A stretch of DNA of 64,000 nt from Sthenelais limicola (Eukaryota > Annelida > Polychaeta > Phyllodocida > Sigalionidae): positions 32,866,873 to 32,930,872 of the forward strand of contig OW804102.1 of assembly GCA_942159475.1 (NCBI GenBank), in the 5' to 3' direction. Below the pieces are notes generated by a model. The model made no database searches and was not told the DNA's origin. It worked only from the letters and a program-made list of their open reading frames with translations. Made by a program: the position numbers and the translations under genes. This document shows positions 10,106-21,176 of this stretch, one piece after another (the first letter of the stretch is position 1; each line of letters opens with the position of its first letter).

Positions 10106-11139
10106 TCATAGCAAACACCCTTGCCCCTAAACCTCTTCCCTCCTCCCTGTTTATTCTTTTCAGGACCTGCGTCCCCTTTACCTTTTCCCTTCCCTTTCCC
10201 TGAGTTATTAACAGCTTGAGAACTGGCAACCGGAGGGGATGGGTAGGATGGATTGTAATAAGGTGGATACATAGGCAACATGGGTGGTTGAAAAGGGTAC
10301 TGGGTGGCTGTACTTGGTTGGGGCATGATCACAGTTGGGTTAGGGGTTTTTATGTTCTCCCATTTTTCTATTACTTTGGTCAACATATTTATTCTAGCCT
10401 CTAATTCAGAAAAAGGTACCCAATTTGCTGGGGGTTTTGGAATTTCGGGTTTTAGTTGATTTAGGACGGCCCCTATCTCCATTGGCTCGTCCTTTCTCTC
10501 ACCTCTGGCAGGCTGGCCTGCCAATGCGAAGGTGTGAGCGGCAGCTGAGGCTTGAGTGATAGCCTCAGCCAGAGTCTGAGGACGAGCGGCAAATACGTCA
10601 TGACGTATCTGCTCGTCCCTCAGTCCTCCCACAAAATTCCTTACTAGCGTCTCTTGGACAATATCATGATTTAAATCATCAATGCTATATGCCCTTTGAG
10701 ACGCCAGCTGGAACTTGCGTCCATACTGCTTAGCATCTTCATACGGGAGTTGATAAAGATCTGTGAGGCGTGCCCTGAGCTGTTGTTCCTCCTCTTCATT
10801 CATGAAGAGTCGGAAAATCTCTGCCCTTGCCAGATCCCAGGTTCTGTTCTCTGCTATCTGCAGGAACGCTGCCACACACCTCGCTAGAGGCCCACTAGCA
10901 AGCGTCCCCAAAAGCTCTAAAGTGAGGTTGTCATTGGCCGCACAATAGGCTTTTGCCCTGCTGATCCCATCCAGCCACTCTCTCAAGGTGTCCTTGTTGG
11001 AACCATCATTGGCTCCCAACATAGATCCATGGCGTTCCAAACGCCTTTGGATCTCTTTGATTGCCGCAAACCTTGCCCTTCTTTGATTGACATCTAGAGC
11101 AGCAACCGCCTCTGCATCTAGTGCCCAATCAACCTCCAT
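9982..11139 (-). CDS. gag: Gag of element 1 (capsid and nucleocapsid)
   Basis: 385 codons, starting at an ATG with G at -3 and G at +4. The central region has the helical capsid pattern of retrotransposon gag, including a segment like the major homology region. A PPYY late-domain-like motif lies at about 292-295, a Lys/Gly-rich stretch follows, and a single CCHC zinc knuckle spans 343-356 (C-x2-C-x4-H-x4-C). It overlaps pol in the -1 frame. The stop codon is preceded by a run of five G, but I found no textbook X-XXY-YYZ heptamer in the overlap. It would form the particle shell and bind the genomic RNA. Confidence 0.9.
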   Translation of the reverse strand: MEVDWALDAEAVAALDVNQRRARFAAIKEIQRRLERHGSMLGANDGSNKDTLREWLDGISRAKAYCAANDNLTLELLGTLASGPLARCVAAFLQIAENRTWDLARAEIFRLFMNEEEEQQLRARLTDLYQLPYEDAKQYGRKFQLASQRAYSIDDLNHDIVQETLVRNFVGGLRDEQIRHDVFAARPQTLAEAITQASAAAHTFALAGQPARGERKDEPMEIGAVLNQLKPEIPKPPANWVPFSELEARINMLTKVIEKWENIKTPNPTVIMPQPSTATQYPFQPPMLPMYPPYYNPSYPSPPVASSQAVNNSGKGKGKGKGDAGPEKNKQGGGKRFRGKGVCYECGEEGHFARECSQRYAHVQAVVVAAMQMAAATPKIGNQGE

Positions 11140-11360
11140 TGCGGTTTTTAGAGAGAATAACTAGACAGTACAAGGTACAGATCTAAACATACAGAACCCA
11201 AGGACCCAGCGAATTAAAAGCTCTAGGCATTTCTCACGCACTCTCCAAGTATTATGAGTGGTTAAGTGTGATCATTGCACCCAATTTTGTACAGTGTCCC
11301 CAGATCCGCTTCCCACACATTCCACAATAATATACAAGCAAAATCAGAGTTCAGATTTCC

Positions 11361-11367
11361 ACTCACC
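11361..11367 (-). promoter_or_regulatory. Candidate splice donor in the element 1 leader
   Basis: On the minus strand the leader reads CTGG/GTGAGT, a strong 5' splice site, about 220 nt before the gag ATG. Env-bearing gypsy elements express env from a spliced subgenomic RNA whose donor lies in the leader or early gag, so the position fits. The matching acceptor near the pol/env junction was not settled: several CAG sites exist around 6215-6260. Confidence 0.45.
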
Positions 11368-11440
11368 CAGTCCTGTTCTTCATTTGCTCGCCTGGTTTTT
11401 CTCTGACTTCAAGATGAGGGTTTTGCTATTTTAGCAAGTC

Positions 11441-11458
11441 GTCCCTTCGTGGTCGCCA
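11441..11458 (-). other. Element 1 primer binding site
   Basis: One base after the 5' LTR the minus strand begins TGGCGACCACGAAGGGAC, the form expected for pairing with a tRNA 3' CCA end. It resembles but does not equal the common tRNA-Lys site. The exact tRNA could not be assigned by eye. Confidence 0.7.
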
Positions 11459-11459
11459 G

Positions 11460-12068
11460 TGTGAGAATGCAATGGCAATTTGCCCAGAGATTCGGTATGT
11501 AAAATGATGAAGTCAGAGAAGTCGGATGATAGTAGTCTTCGGCCAGGCAGCAAGGTGTGTCCAAGCTTACTCTGTCCTCTTTATTTATAGTCACACGTTA
11601 ATTATTCATTAGCATCAAATGGGTATAGCAAAGTGCGCTCCCGGCGATCCATCCTTATGATTGGCTGAGGGGGATCCTCCTCCACATGATCATGACCCCC
11701 AGCGCTCTCCCACGCCAAGGTCATGCGCTGTGCGCCTGCGCGGAGGATCCCTTGCCCTCAACCCCCCCTCCCCTCCCATTATCCCTGACCCAAGCATGTA
11801 GCGTCCCCTCCCTCCCCCAGTCCCTTCCCCCCACCCCTTAATGAGAGTCACGCCGGTGAACAATTGGCGATGCTATTTCGGTTGCTAAGACAATCAAACA
11901 GGTAGACACATAACAACAGATGTCCAGTGCCCCGCTCTCCCCCGCTCCACCCAGGTCCCGCGTGGCGGTCGAGGCCCAGGCGGAGGGGAGGGGGGGGGAG
12001 AGGGGGAGGGGGGGGGGGACGGCCACTCTATGGGTAAATTCCGCTCGCAAGAATTGCAATTCTTTACA
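11460..12068 (-). repeat. Element 1, 5' LTR (promoter)
   Basis: 609 bp, TGT to ACA, flanked outside by GTAT. In the element's direction it starts with a C-rich region (the G run on the plus strand at about 11979-12018), then a CCAAT box (plus 11658-11667 reads TGATTGGCTG), and TATAAATAAA at plus 11580-11589. TATA and poly(A) functions appear to be compressed into one short stretch. It is four bases longer than the 3' LTR, all within G runs. Confidence 0.93.
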
Positions 12069-14054
12069 GTATATCCATACATCTGCGGATCAAATACACG
12101 TATGTATGTCGTCAAGGATTATTTTTCAGGTGCTAATGATAATGAAGTGTGTTTTAGAATATATGATATATATAATGAGCACGAGTTCCTTTTCATAGTG
12201 TACTTATATTTTTATTTTAAATTTCAAAAGTAATAAAAAAAGAACTTTGCTGTAGATATTCCTTTATCCAATCAGCTTGTGTCTTGTCATGACTAGAGTT
12301 ATATAATGTTTTTTTGAGCTACTTATCAACTTTCAAGTAGTTATGTAGTATAGTTTCTATCATTACTGAATATAAATCTCAGTATTCTGCACTGGTAGTA
12401 TGCGTTCAGTCATTTATAGACAGCTACTCCCGAACATGAGTTTGGTTGGGTGTATGACATCATTAGTTATATAATAAATTCCTTTATTAACTAATAATAA
12501 CGTGTTTTATCAGTGTTATCACCCATCTGTTATTTTCTCATATTCTGATAGGGTATGAATAGAAATGAGTAGATAGTGATTGGGAGGGTGGATTGCTCGA
12601 TGGAGTAAAGATATAATGCTAAAAAGGTATTGTTTCCTCTTTCACTAGGTTTGCATGAATGATTTGATTGGATGATGGGGAGGGAAGGAGGAATGGATAG
12701 AGATAAACACGAGTAGCTGTCTACAGCTGAACTCTTACTACTTGCACTTGTGAAATTGTATCGAGAAATCTTAAGCCAAAAATATATAAGTGTGCTAAGT
12801 TTATTCTGACAAGGCAAGTGTTAAAGTCATTGTTTGTTTTTAAAGGTTTTTATTGGCGAAGAATTTTCACTATTCCCAGTGCCGTCTATAAAAAAGAAAA
12901 GTATCAGATATTAAATCAAACTTCTACAAAAGATACTAGCATCGGACAGGGTGACGATTTAAAATTCAATATAGTTTAGAAAATACTAATGAAATAAGAG
13001 TATTATAAGCACAGCAAAATTATGCCAATAAGAATACAAATCTATCACCATCAATGAAAAAGATAAGTTGTGTTTCATTTATACTTGTCACGAGAAGTCC
13101 TAGTTGAGACAAGTTGATGCCCATGTTTCTGAACTCTTGCAGATGAGGAACCGCTTTATAACTTTTAATGTAAAGCTTTGATCTGAAAATAAGTTTAAGG
13201 TCTCCACTGAAAATGAATACTCGTATTTCTCGCGAGTGACATTTTGGACTGATGCATGGACACTTAATGTTGGGAACATTACACTTTGGGTGAAAATGCT
13301 AAACACGCAAATATCTTGTATTAATTACGCCTTGCATACAAGTCATCAGTAATCGCATTATTTGATGAAAATAATCATACACGGTGGTAAAAGCAGCATT
13401 CTTAACTATTACGAAAACAAAAGAATCTTTCCAAAAATACCCAGCGTCTGACACCATTTTTCGAAGGGGGCCCTCGCGAAGATTTATTTTTCTATGGTTT
13501 CACAGAAGAGATGCACCCCTTTTTCGGTGTGATTGATATGTTATTGAAAGTGCACGCTTCCGGAAATAAAATATTATACATACATACAAATGTGTGCTGC
13601 TGTTGTATGTTCATTATAAAATAATTTGAATTCGAATCGGCTGAGAGAAAACGAGAACCTTCCATGCTTCCATATTTCGGTATTTATTCGCTGCCTAAAT
13701 GGCCTACCTTCTGTGTCTGACATTCGGTCTGACATTCGCTTCAGACAGGCATACTATATAGTATATATTCCTCTATTAACAAATGAATAATCTATATTGA
13801 CGCATACAACTTTGTGTCGAGCTTGTTTATGTACCTATTGCAAATGACTATTCATTATATAACCTGTTTATATTTGTATTAACATAGATAACTATATAAG
13901 CCAATATCTGATTAGGGTCCTTTGAACACCCATTATGTACAATGCCTTATGTCATCTAATATCGATGTTCCCATTGTAATTAATCATCCTTCACCTCATC
14001 TCATTCAAGTTTTTGTAAAACCAATTTCTGCAACGTTCATGTTACTCTTAAGAT
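12069..14054. other. Unassigned intergenic DNA
   Basis: AT-rich sequence without a gene. A segment near 13595-13660 (TGTTGTATG, then GAATCGGCTGAGAGAAAACG) is shared with 22465-22530 and 32375-32430, so it is a dispersed repeat. Confidence 0.45.
13595..13660. repeat. Dispersed repeat family F, copy 1
   Basis: Core GAATCGGCTGAGAGAAAACG preceded by a TTTGAA-rich segment. It matches 22465-22530 and, more weakly, 32375-32430. It is too short to classify. Confidence 0.45.
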
Positions 14055-14167
14055 TCAAGTCTGTAAAAGCGGCATCCTGTGGGAGACCTAAAATGTAGAT
14101 GCAGAGCAACCGCATTGTAACAACAACAGCAATAAAGGGATTTTTGAATTTGAATTTGAATTTGAAC
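14055..14167 (+). repeat. Non-LTR retrotransposon or SINE 3' end with (TTTGAA)n tail
   Basis: A GC-balanced segment with AATAAA is followed by tandem TTTGAA units (about 14141-14167). That is how the 3' ends of several LINE and SINE families finish. No coding part is left. Confidence 0.45.
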
Positions 14168-14900
14168 CAGTGAACGATAATAAGTGAAACCACTGTGCAA
14201 TATACTTTAATAATAACCTTTAATTTTCTAATTAATACAGTTACAATTGTCTTTCTTATGTTGGAAAAAGGATCGGCCTTCTGCAGACAGGTCAGACAGG
14301 TCCTCCAGGTCCTCAAGTTGTCAGTTTAGTATTTAAGCTCCACATTTACTTCAAATATCAGATGTGATACAAGTTTTGATCAATTTCTAATTTCTAATAT
14401 AACTCTAGGTAGCACAGTGGATGTTGGATACATTATGGTGGACCTTACTTCCTATATGAATTATTATATATATCCGCATATGTTGCCTTTGTTGACTAGT
14501 TATTTACTTATTTACATAAAGGCTCTTTGGATTTTATGCTCAATAATACTTTTGGGTCTTCCAATTTCTAATTTGTATTTGTATTTGTTTACATTTCGCT
14601 TTGATTTCTGAGATTGTTTCTCTGAGGTCACATCAAATAGTATGTAGATTCGATATACAATTTCAATTCTTTCCGTGTTTCATATGTCCTTTCTTGTTTA
14701 GGTAAATTATTCCATAGAACAGGTGACTGATATGTTAATGACCTTTTAGTTTTTCTGAGCTAGGTTTGGGGCTAGGTTCAGGTTCTTATACCCTGTGCAA
14801 GTATGCGAAAGTTCACTCCCCTTTTATCTATGTTTACCTCACATGTACTCATAGTATGAGCTACCTCTAGGGCCACCGTAATATAAATGTGGACATTTAA

Positions 14901-15085
14901 GGGTGGTCTCCACTGGCTGCGGTAAGCTCTGCGGTAAGCCTTGCGATGGTGCTGTGATGTTGAGGAGTGACCAGGTCATGCCTACATCGTTCACTGACCA
15001 TGTAGGCAGGACCTTGTCATTCCTAACCACCTACAGAACCAGCACAGACCATCGCAAGGCTTACCACAGCCAGTGGAGACCACCC
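14901..15085. mobile_element. Foldback MITE family D, copy 2
   Basis: 185 bp from GGGTGGTCTC to GAGACCACCC, with arms of about 45-50 bp containing GGTAAGCTCTGCGGTAAGCC. It is preceded by TTAA and followed by TTTAT. With the TTAA before copy 3 this points to a TTAA target, as used by piggyBac and Kolobok transposases (inference). The short ORFs across it are by-products. Confidence 0.8.
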
Positions 15086-15366
15086 TTTATGAAACTCTGC
15101 AGCAATAACAGTGTGGTAATGTCCTGCGCACTTTTTATGTCAAATGACTTTCTGATGGGTAGGGAAATGGAACAAACCGAAAAATATCTTAAGTTGTTGA
15201 TTGATGTTAGCTGTGGAAGTAGCTTAAAACGCAGATGTCTACAGCCTGTGCCCGCCCCACTAGCATTAATGGAGCCATATATACTTGATGGAATAAGCGG
15301 TGGTGGGGTGTATATTTCAAATACACCTTGCTGGTGTTTTCATGAGCTCAGCACCCTATAGGTTAA

Positions 15367-15571
15367 GGGTGGTCTCCCCTGGCTGTGGTAAGCTCTGCGG
15401 TAAGCCTTACGATGGTTTGTCCTGGTTCTGTAGGTGGTGAGGAATGACGAGGTCCTTGCCTACATGGTCAGTGAACGCCACTCCTCAACAACACAGCACC
15501 ATCGCAAGGCTTACCGCAGAGCTTACCGCAGAGCTTACCACAGAGCTTACCACAGAGCTTACCACAGCCAC
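15367..15571. mobile_element. Foldback MITE family D, copy 3, with expanded arm
   Basis: Starts GGGTGGTCTCCC after TTAA. The interior runs in the opposite orientation to copies 1 and 2. The right arm contains the 12-bp unit GCTTACC(A/G)CAGA in about five tandem copies. The right terminus is lost after CAGCCACTG. Confidence 0.75.
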
Positions 15572-15626
15572 TGTCGCACTGTCTGCACTCTCTGCTAACG
15601 TTGGTCAACAACTAAACTTTTTCTAA

Positions 15627-15720
15627 TTTCTGTTCCATTTTTTTCCCAATCCATCTAAAACTCATTTGACCAAAATTGTGGAGGATTCTGTCTGGTAATT
15701 TTTGCTACAGGGTTTCTAAA
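15627..15720. repeat. Dispersed repeat shared with 35752-35850
   Basis: Both segments carry AATCCATCTAAAA followed by TCATTTGA(C/G)CAAAA and a similar continuation, at moderate divergence. The type is not recognised. Confidence 0.5.
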
Positions 15721-15925
15721 GCAACTTCATTTGTATTTGGAGGACCCGCTGGAATCCATTTGCATGCTGACTTTACTTATTATTGCTCACCGGCGGCTTT
15801 TTTTTCTCAGCGAATTAACCATTAAATCCTTGTATAAACAAGTAACTGCAGCAGAAAATTGATGAATTCAGTCCTACAAGTTATACTATAATGAGTAAAC
15901 GTGGTAAGATTTCTTTGGTCGTTAT

Positions 15926-16162
15926 GGGTCAGACCGTCAGAAAATGCACAATTCGCCTTCACCAATTCTCTCAAATAACCCAAATTTAAGTAAAAAAATG
16001 AGCTTCAAAATATAGTTTGACATAGCAGAACATTATATTCTAAAACAATACAATACTAAACATACTCAGATATACCTAGTATTCATCGTTTATCAGCCTA
16101 ATTTAGCAGAAATTACTAAATGTGTAGAGCTGCCAATTGTGCATTTTCGGAACATCTGACCC
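15926..16162. mobile_element. MITE family A, full copy
   Basis: 237 bp, GGGTCAGACCGTCAGAAAAT to AACATCTGACCC. Flanks are TTAT and CTAT, a 4-bp duplication with one mismatch. The interior resembles 26294-26527 over most of its length. Confidence 0.8.
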
Positions 16163-16303
16163 CTATAGCTGAGACTTCAGTTTTAAAGAGAAACCATAGT
16201 TCTAATCCCCCTACCTGTATTTAATACGCTTATGGTTGAAAGTAATTAGAGCGGCATTATGGGGAAGGGGAGGAAACATTGATAAGGAACGTATGAAAAA
16301 ACA

Positions 16304-16430
16304 TCAGGGCGTCAGAAAATGTGTGTATAATATGTATTAGGCAGCTCTATAGTAAACTCTGCTAAATTAGGCTGAAGAATGATAAATACTAGGTACATAT
16401 GGGTATATTTGTTATTGCATTGATTCTGGA
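16304..16430. repeat. MITE family A, truncated copy
   Basis: GGGCGTCAGAAAATGTG and a downstream segment resembling the family A interior, without the second terminus. Confidence 0.45.
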
Positions 16431-16579
16431 TCGTATCCAAAAGCCTGCTTACCAATTTGCCATCCTCATACATATAAATGTAAACTGGGCAATATCACAT
16501 CAGTTACTGACCAGGTAAACAAAATTCAGAGCCTATGTTATTTCTATGGGCTGAGCATATCGAGGGTGAAATAAAAATT

Positions 16580-16693
16580 AGCATTGCCTGTATAGCAAAT
16601 TCCTTCCATAAAAGTTCCTTACCAGCTGCTCAGCAAGCAAACCTAGCACAGGAAAGACTACATTAAGGAAGGATTTGTTATGCAACGGCCCCC
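16580..16693. repeat. MITE family E, 3' fragment
   Basis: Contains AGTTCCTTACCAGCTG and ends AAGGAAGGATTTGTTATGCA followed by ACGGCCCCC, the same terminus as the full copy at 35179-35357. Confidence 0.6.
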
Positions 16694-16786
16694 ATGATAT
16701 TCCATGTAGGTGTATGGTAATTTACTGTCTTTCCCAGACTATGTGCATACATGACAATATCTGGATCAGGGCGTCGGAGAATGTAC

Positions 16787-16893
16787 AATAGGGAAATTGT
16801 ATAACCGCCATTTTGAATCTAGATTTGCATGATATTATTGTGACTAATGGTATACAGTATACCGATGTTCAGCATGGACTATTTATCAATGCT
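16787..16893. repeat. MITE family B, 5' fragment
   Basis: AATAGGGAAATTGTATAACC, then CCATTTTGAATCTAGATTTG, matches the reverse-complemented right end of the family B copy at 30885-31238. The other half is missing. Confidence 0.55.
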
Positions 16894-17521
16894 CTAAGTC
16901 GGACGCTCTCTTAATCCCTGAAAGCTAGCTAAATGACTTGTGTGCCAACTTTAAGGGGCCGCTGGTGTACTGTTGGGTGTAAAATATGCCCAAAGAGTGC
17001 TCAAGCAGGCCTGAAATGGAGAATATTAAAATTGTTAGTCTCTGCCTACCCACCCAACAAACAAATCACTAAACCAAGCAATGTACTGAGTGTTACGACT
17101 CTGTGTGTTGCGTTGCATTGAATGTGATATTCTAATACAATGCATTAATATTTCCACTACAACAGTACTTGTAGTGCTTTTTATTTCACCTGTGGAACTT
17201 AGTATTGGCTTGTTATATGCAAGTGAGCGGGAAGAAATATGTTTCATTCCTCCCTAGGGAAGAAACAGATGACCCAGTTTATCCTCCTGCGTTTTCATTG
17301 GTTATTCTGAAAGTAAGCCAGCGTTGTCATAGGGACACATCATGCCGTCTGATAAGCATTGAAACTGCTGAGGCCGTCGTTAGCGTTACAACGGCTGTCA
17401 TATACTCAAGCGCTAAATGGAACCATGCCACGCCCTCACTGAGTTTCTCTTGCAACAAGTTACCATAATTAAAATGATTTCAGGACATTTAAAATCATTT
17501 GGAAAAGGTCAAATAAATCTC

Positions 17522-17671
17522 GAACTAACCTTAGTGCTGTCTGTGTGATCGTTCTTCACCTCCTTTCCAGCATAGGAATCCCTCAGTGCTTCGCTTCACT
17601 ACGCACCTTGAGATTCCTCCTGCCTTCAACTCGGTAAAGAACGAGCACGCAGACAGCCCCGCGGTTAGTTC
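17522..17671. repeat. Foldback (hairpin) element of 150 bp
   Basis: GAACTAACC at the left matches GGTTAGTTC at the right. The arms continue inward with GCTGTCTGTGTGATCGTTCT against its near complement, giving arms of about 45 bp. An exon-like stretch inside it is a consequence of this structure. Confidence 0.7.
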
Positions 17672-17704
17672 TTCCTATGTCCTGCATACAACTGTCGAGT
17701 GTAT

Positions 17705-17889
17705 GACATGCTTTCTAGAACTCTTTAGTCACTTGAACCTTATTCCAAAACACGGTAATTGCCGGAAGAAATGGGTCAATTCTTCAGATTTTTCCCATAG
17801 GTATATCGACCAGTTTGTCTTCCTCATAAGCAAAATATTTTTGTACATCTTTAAGACAAATAAAAAACCTCTTATCTTATCTTATCTTT
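17705..17889 (+). repeat. Non-LTR/SINE 3' end with (TATCT)n tail, copy 1
   Basis: GCCGGAAGAAATGGGTC, then GACAAATAAAAAACC and a terminal run of TTATC units. It shares the GCCGGAAGA(A/G)ATGG core, the AAATAAAAAA segment and the tail with 19421-19566, so both are 3' ends of one family. Confidence 0.6.
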
Positions 17890-18165
17890 CAATCATGAAA
17901 ATACAAAAACATCGAGTTATAGATTTGAATTTTAGCGGTAATCTTAGTAAAAAAACCAACAGATTGATTGCCATGACAACCCCACATAACTCACGAGTGA
18001 GATATGCACTATGCGTAACTCACTCTATCTATACGTTGTTTTCAGAGGAATGCATACATGTATATTTATTCAACATTTTTATACAGCAAGACAGCTTTTT
18101 GTCTAAACCAATGCTCACGGTTTGGACCATGCTAGTCTGCCTGGGGCTGCCTCTATTGTGCATAT
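17885..18165. repeat. Dispersed repeat, long copy
   Basis: The first half (TCATGAAAATACAAAAACAT, then CATGACAACCCCAC) is matched by 25762-25940. The second half (ATTCAACATTTTTATA, then GACC and TGCTCAC) is matched by 27090-27195. No coding capacity is recognised. Confidence 0.55.
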
Positions 18166-18463
18166 AATTACTACTGAGAGCTAACTAATAAATTTCAAAT
18201 ACGTTTTTGGTAGAGAGAGTGACATCGAGATATTTATCTGCTATCTATTCTATTCTTAACTATAGAAGTATCATCGTAATAAATAACCATAAGCCATACA
18301 TGCACAAAAGAAGCTGTTTACCAGCATAGTTCTAGATCGAATCTATAGATAACGTTTAGGAAGGTCCCGCTTGAATTGGAAATAGTGAAACCTACAAACC
18401 TACCTGCAAAGTAAATCAATAATTGATGTAAACTTTATTCGTCATTCCCTTACACCACCTGAA

Positions 18464-18514
18464 TATATATGTGACACCTCAATATATGTGACACCTCAAT
18501 ATATGTGACACCTC
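18464..18514. repeat. 17-bp tandem repeat, three copies
   Basis: Three adjacent copies of AATATATGTGACACCTC, the first with one mismatch. Confidence 0.8.
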
Positions 18515-18887
18515 AATGACAATACCCACTCATCCCGATTCAATGTTTCAATTGAAATATATAATGAACTCATATAGCCTAAATTGCAAATAGTTGGGGA
18601 AGAAAATGGAGGTATTTAGAGACACTTTCAATTCAGCTCATTTTGGATTCTTCTTTTAAATATTCACATTTTCGTAGTTAGATTTATTTAGACATTATAA
18701 ATGCGATACATCCTCAGTATTGAGCCTTATTTCCGGTGCAGAACTTGTCTTGTCTGATTATGTCTAGATTATGTCTACTCTATTAATTGAGGAAAAGGTT
18801 GAATTAATATCTGGCATACCATCAACTTAGGTTACAATATTTGAAGATTACTGTAATACTATGGACTTTATTATTTAGTATTAATAC

Positions 18888-18947
18888 GGATTGATAAGGA
18901 TTAATAAGGATTAATAAGGTTTGATAAGGATTAATTATAAGGATTAA
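18888..18947. repeat. 10-bp tandem repeat
   Basis: About six imperfect units of GGATTAATAA. Confidence 0.75.
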
Positions 18948-19420
18948 TGCATGTATGTCCATTGAATCAGAGTTGTTAAATGTCATGTTGGAAATTTCAT
19001 CCAAATGTAAAAGAAATAAGTACACTGCAGTGGCAGGTACATGTAACTCCCCATCCCCACCCCGACCCGCACACCCATCCCAACCCCAACCCCAACTCCA
19101 ACTCCAACCACCCTCCAAGCAAACACAAATATTTGGATTTTGGCGGGATTTTGACGGCGGGGTTTTGGCAAGTGGGGCTTTTGGTTAGAGTTTTTTTTTA
19201 CTGGCGGGGTTCTGTCCAGGAACCGCTAAGTTGCACTCTAATAGATACGATATAGTCCAAGAGCGTAAATATAATTATATTTGATATAGTAATTTTTTTA
19301 GTTGGAAACTGCATCTCTTATTGTATTGATGAAACTATATGTAGCAAACTGCAGAGACTGAAAAGACTATTTACATAGGAGTCTCCTCTGGCAAGATCTA
19401 TACATTTAGATCAAATGTCC

Positions 19421-19566
19421 ATGTCCGACTGTTTCGGTAACGGCCGGAAGAGATGGTACCTTTGTTGTATCATAGGCATGTAGACCTATTTGTCACCTTC
19501 CTTTTTAAACTGAAGCTCTGTAGTTTCTTTGACAAATAAAAAATATCTTATCTTATCTTATCTTAA
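19421..19566 (+). repeat. Non-LTR/SINE 3' end with (TATCT)n tail, copy 2
   Basis: Carries GGCCGGAAGAGATGG, GACAAATAAAAAATA and a terminal run of TTATC units. Same family as 17705-17889. Confidence 0.6.
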
Positions 19567-21176
19567 ATAAAAGTATTATTAATCAATCAATGATTTAGAA
19601 AGAAAAGTAAAAATTTAAGAAAATAGTTGGGTAATCTCCACACCTTGTATAGATCTATCAATACTTTCATTTGCCACTATTCATTTACAATTACAAATCG
19701 GTTTGAAGAATATTCTAGAACTGCAGTTGAATGATAACGATGCACACTCACCATTCCCCGTGAATTCATAATTAAATTAAAGTTTTTGCTATCTTTTATC
19801 ATCCGCGACCAGGAAATTGCACTTGATCCCATAATCAATTGGGATCAAACGGCTTGATTGGCACAAAGGAGCTTTTGATTAGGGTGTTCTCTGGGTCAAT
19901 GAGGGATTGCAGTTTTAGTCTCGGTGGCCATTAATAATTATGGCCCAGCCTCTCCTATTTCAAATGGTGGGCCCAAAAGCACAGTTGGAGAATACAGTTC
20001 GGATGTTCATTGCATTATATCATATAGCCCCTGAATCGCCGTATACTATATAGGATCTACTGGACTATTCTAAAAGAGACTTTGGTGGTTTTATCAATAT
20101 CCTATCTTTTTGTATGGTGTGTGATTCTTGTGACTACTAAGGTATTTCTATATATACCTCTTTTCCCTAGAATTCATCCTTAATTTTGGAGCCCATATAT
20201 GTGTTCCCCTTAATGTCATGTATATGGACCTTTGCTAATGGAAGAATAAAGAATTTAAGTATTATACTTAACGTGTACTACCGGTATGCACATAATTAAA
20301 GCATGTTATATGTTATAATTATAATATTAATTTTGTTGATTGTATCTGGCATATACATGTACAATATATTCATGAATTCCATAATATATCAACATTGTAG
20401 CACCGCAAATGTTAAGATCTTTCACTTCCTTGTTATCTCCTAGAGGTCTCCATAATTAAATCGATTTAAAGAAATAAACACCAAAACCGTAAGAAAGACG
20501 ATGTCAAGTTGATATTTGCTTGAGATATTTTTATTTAGATGTAGTAACTAACGTTTCGGAGTTCGTTACTCCCTCTTCAGGCTCCATAATTAACCGAATT
20601 TGAAAATAGATTAATAAGTTATTAATTAAGCTACATCAAGACTTCACAAGTGATAAGAGACACACGGCAATGATGTAAATTTGCATTAGCTGTTTGTTTT
20701 CAGTCGGACAGTGTGTAAAATTATTTCCGTTGCGTCGGTCATTGACTTATCTGAGGGGAAATTAGCTGTCAACTTCCTGATATTTATCAATGGTTATACA
20801 TTCTTATCTGCAAAGGACCAGATTAATAATGGGTACTGGTCTCAGCTTTGTTTGACAAACATCAATTCGAATACTTGTATTCACTTTTGCCCATCCTACA
20901 ATGACCTACAATGTCATTTTGCAGTACAAAGTTCTATTTTTAGGTATGAATTGATGTATACGGCGCAAAAAAACCAGCATTATCCTTTTAAAGGATATTG
21001 TCTGGAAGGAATTTGGGAATGTGAAATCGTTGTGAACAGTATTGTTTAAACTATATAATTACTATTATCATTTATATACAATATTCATATTATAGGCGAC
21101 ACATGAGAACATATTAAATCTTTAAATGTCACATCCTCAGTAAATATTATTTCAAACAACCAGTTTCTTGGTTCCA
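19567..21176. other. Unassigned intergenic DNA
   Basis: No gene seen. At 20549-20582 ACGTTTCGGAGTTCGTTACT followed by CCCTCTTCAGGC resembles short motifs near the ends of some retroelements (possibly Penelope-like). This is only a resemblance. Confidence 0.35.

Larger units (their letters stand above)
2799..12068 (-). mobile_element. Element 1: complete gag-pol-env Ty3/gypsy (errantivirus-like) retrotransposon
   Basis: Full-length element of 9,270 bp on the minus strand, bounded by LTRs beginning TGTGAGAATG and ending TTTACA. GTAT is duplicated on each side (2795-2798 and 12069-12072). Order in the element's direction: 5' LTR, tRNA primer site, leader with a splice donor, gag, pol in the -1 frame, env, about 0.9 kb of 3' non-coding DNA, 3' LTR. 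The gag, pol and env frames are open throughout. The LTRs differ by about five substitutions plus length changes in G runs, so the insertion is fairly young. The domain order and the env type match gypsy-group errantiviruses. Insects are the best-known hosts, and nothing here shows the host is one. Confidence 0.93.

Noticed and set aside
14903..15361. A 152-codon plus-strand ORF
   Set aside because: It runs through foldback MITE copy 2 and into unrelated DNA, with no domain. The open frame is fortuitous.
17573..17633. A well-formed exon with acceptor TTTCCAG and donor GTAAAG, open in one frame
   Set aside because: It lies inside the inverted repeat 17522-17671. The splice-like ends are parts of the arms, so a foldback element explains it better.
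20549..20582. A sequence resembling ends of Penelope-like elements
   Set aside because: It is one short motif without a second copy or coding part, so not called as a feature of its own.
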